NCBI GenBank assembly: GCA_937874345.1
Contig: CALNBT010000129.1
Coordinates: 1 to 6,382, forward strand
DNA from: an uncultured Prevotella sp.
GTDB lineage: Bacteria; Bacteroidota; Bacteroidia; Bacteroidales; Bacteroidaceae
Length of the DNA stretch: 6,382 nt
Reading direction: 5' to 3'
Positions 5,542 to 6,382 of the stretch are shown here, in pieces. The notes beneath the pieces are model-generated. The model worked only from the letters and a program-made list of their open reading frames with translations. It did not search any database and was not told the DNA's origin. The position numbers were made by a program, and so were the translations under genes. The first letter of the stretch is position 1. The number at the start of each line of letters is the position of its first letter.

Positions 5542-6381
5542 ATGAAAACGTATAAATTAAACAATGGGGTAGAGATGCCACAACTGGGGTATGGTGTGTA
5601 CCAGGTTCATCCCGATGAGGCAGAACGTTGTGTCAGTGATGCCTTGCGTGTGGGCTATCGAATGATAGATACCGCTCAGATGTATGGCAATGAAAGCGGT
5701 GTTGGTGCAGCGATCAATCAGTGCGGAATTGCAAGAGACGATCTCTTTCTTGTATCCAAGATATGGATCAATAACTATGGATATGCAAAGGCCAAGGCAA
5801 GCATTGATGACAGTTTAAGGCGCCTACAGACCGATTATCTTGATTTGATGCTGCTTCATCAGCCATATTGTGATTATTATGGTGCCTACCGTGCCCTGAC
5901 GGAGGCTTATCGGGAGGGTAAGCTAAGAGCCATCGGCATTAGCAATTTCCAACCCAATCATTTGATTGACCTGGCTAGCAATGTCGAGATTGTGCCGGCT
6001 GTCAATCAGGTTGAGGCACATGTCTTCTGTCAACAGCAGAAGGCAAATGAATATATGAAAGAATTTGGTATCCAGATCATGTCATGGGGGCCTTTGGCTG
6101 AAGGACGGCTGGGACTCTTTACCAATCCTGTCTTGGAAGAAATTGGCAAGGCTCATGGAAAGACTGTCGCACAAGTTGCTTTACGATATCTTACGCAACG
6201 CGACATCATCATCATACCAAAGTCTACCCACGAAGAGCGCATGGTTGAAAATTTAAATATCTACGATTTCACGTTAACGGACGATGAAATGGAAAGAATC
6301 AAAGCACTCGACACGGGTAAAAGTGCATTCTTCGACCATAACGATCCTGAGGTGATCAAGATGTTCATGAAACGGAAGTAA
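5542..6381 (+). CDS. Aldo/keto reductase, 2,5-diketo-gluconate reductase-like
   Basis: This 279-aa cytosolic enzyme reduces aldehydes or ketones with NADPH through the (beta/alpha)8 barrel of the aldo/keto reductase superfamily. The full catalytic tetrad is visible: Asp43 and Tyr48 in DTAQMYGNE, Lys73 in VSKIW, and His106 in LLHQP. GISNF (132-136) and NQVEAH (155-160) are family blocks. The cofactor pocket IPKSTHEERMVEN (225-237) has Lys227, Ser228, Arg233 and Asn237, which match the NADPH-binding positions. Length and the start MKTYKLNNGVEMP are typical of the AKR5-like bacterial group that includes DkgA. No signal peptide is seen. The physiological substrate is not readable. An AGGAG (5536-5540) precedes the ATG by only one base, closer than ideal, but no better in-frame start exists before the conserved N terminus. 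The gene is complete, ending one base from the window edge. Confidence 0.95.
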   Translation: MKTYKLNNGVEMPQLGYGVYQVHPDEAERCVSDALRVGYRMIDTAQMYGNESGVGAAINQCGIARDDLFLVSKIWINNYGYAKAKASIDDSLRRLQTDYLDLMLLHQPYCDYYGAYRALTEAYREGKLRAIGISNFQPNHLIDLASNVEIVPAVNQVEAHVFCQQQKANEYMKEFGIQIMSWGPLAEGRLGLFTNPVLEEIGKAHGKTVAQVALRYLTQRDIIIIPKSTHEERMVENLNIYDFTLTDDEMERIKALDTGKSAFFDHNDPEVIKMFMKRK

Positions 6382-6382
6382 T

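Overview
The window looks like an ordinary chromosomal stretch from a Bacteroidota organism, most likely a Bacteroidales member of the Prevotella/Bacteroides type. Three signs point there: a FeoA-FeoB fusion protein; several matches to the Bacteroidota promoter (TTTG at -33, TAnnTTTG at -7); and start codons without a well-placed Shine-Dalgarno sequence. The two signal peptides ending just before Gln fit as well. The genus is inference.

Layout. The left edge holds a minus-strand tRNA-Lys(CTT), cut at its 3' end by the window boundary, with a complete promoter behind it. A short gap with no convincing gene follows. Next are two minus-strand genes: the ferrous-iron transporter feoAB (293-2719), and upstream of it an exported Gfo/Idh/MocA-family oxidoreductase (2934-4022). 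The 214 bp between them holds a purine-rich tract, an inverted repeat that may end the oxidoreductase transcript, and a feoAB promoter region rich in dyad symmetry. A 227 bp divergent intergenic region leads to two plus-strand genes: an exported phytase-like esterase-family protein (4250-5275) and a cytosolic aldo/keto reductase (5542-6381), separated by 266 bp that hold a degenerate copy of the esterase gene's 3' end and a candidate promoter.

Function. feoAB imports Fe2+ across the inner membrane using a GTP-binding domain, and a weak Fur-like match at its predicted transcription start is consistent with iron control. The divergent pair both carry Sec-type signal peptides and may act in the periplasm, but no shared substrate can be read from the sequence. 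The aldo/keto reductase has its full catalytic tetrad and NADPH pocket. The spacing and separate candidate promoters suggest mostly single-gene transcription units.

I did not find a new multi-gene system, CRISPR array, mobile element or phage module. The points worth a second look are small: the redox-family enzyme with an export signal, the repeated 3' end after the esterase gene, symmetric DNA in two promoters, a -7 box almost touching a start codon, and a short open frame overlapping the end of feoAB.
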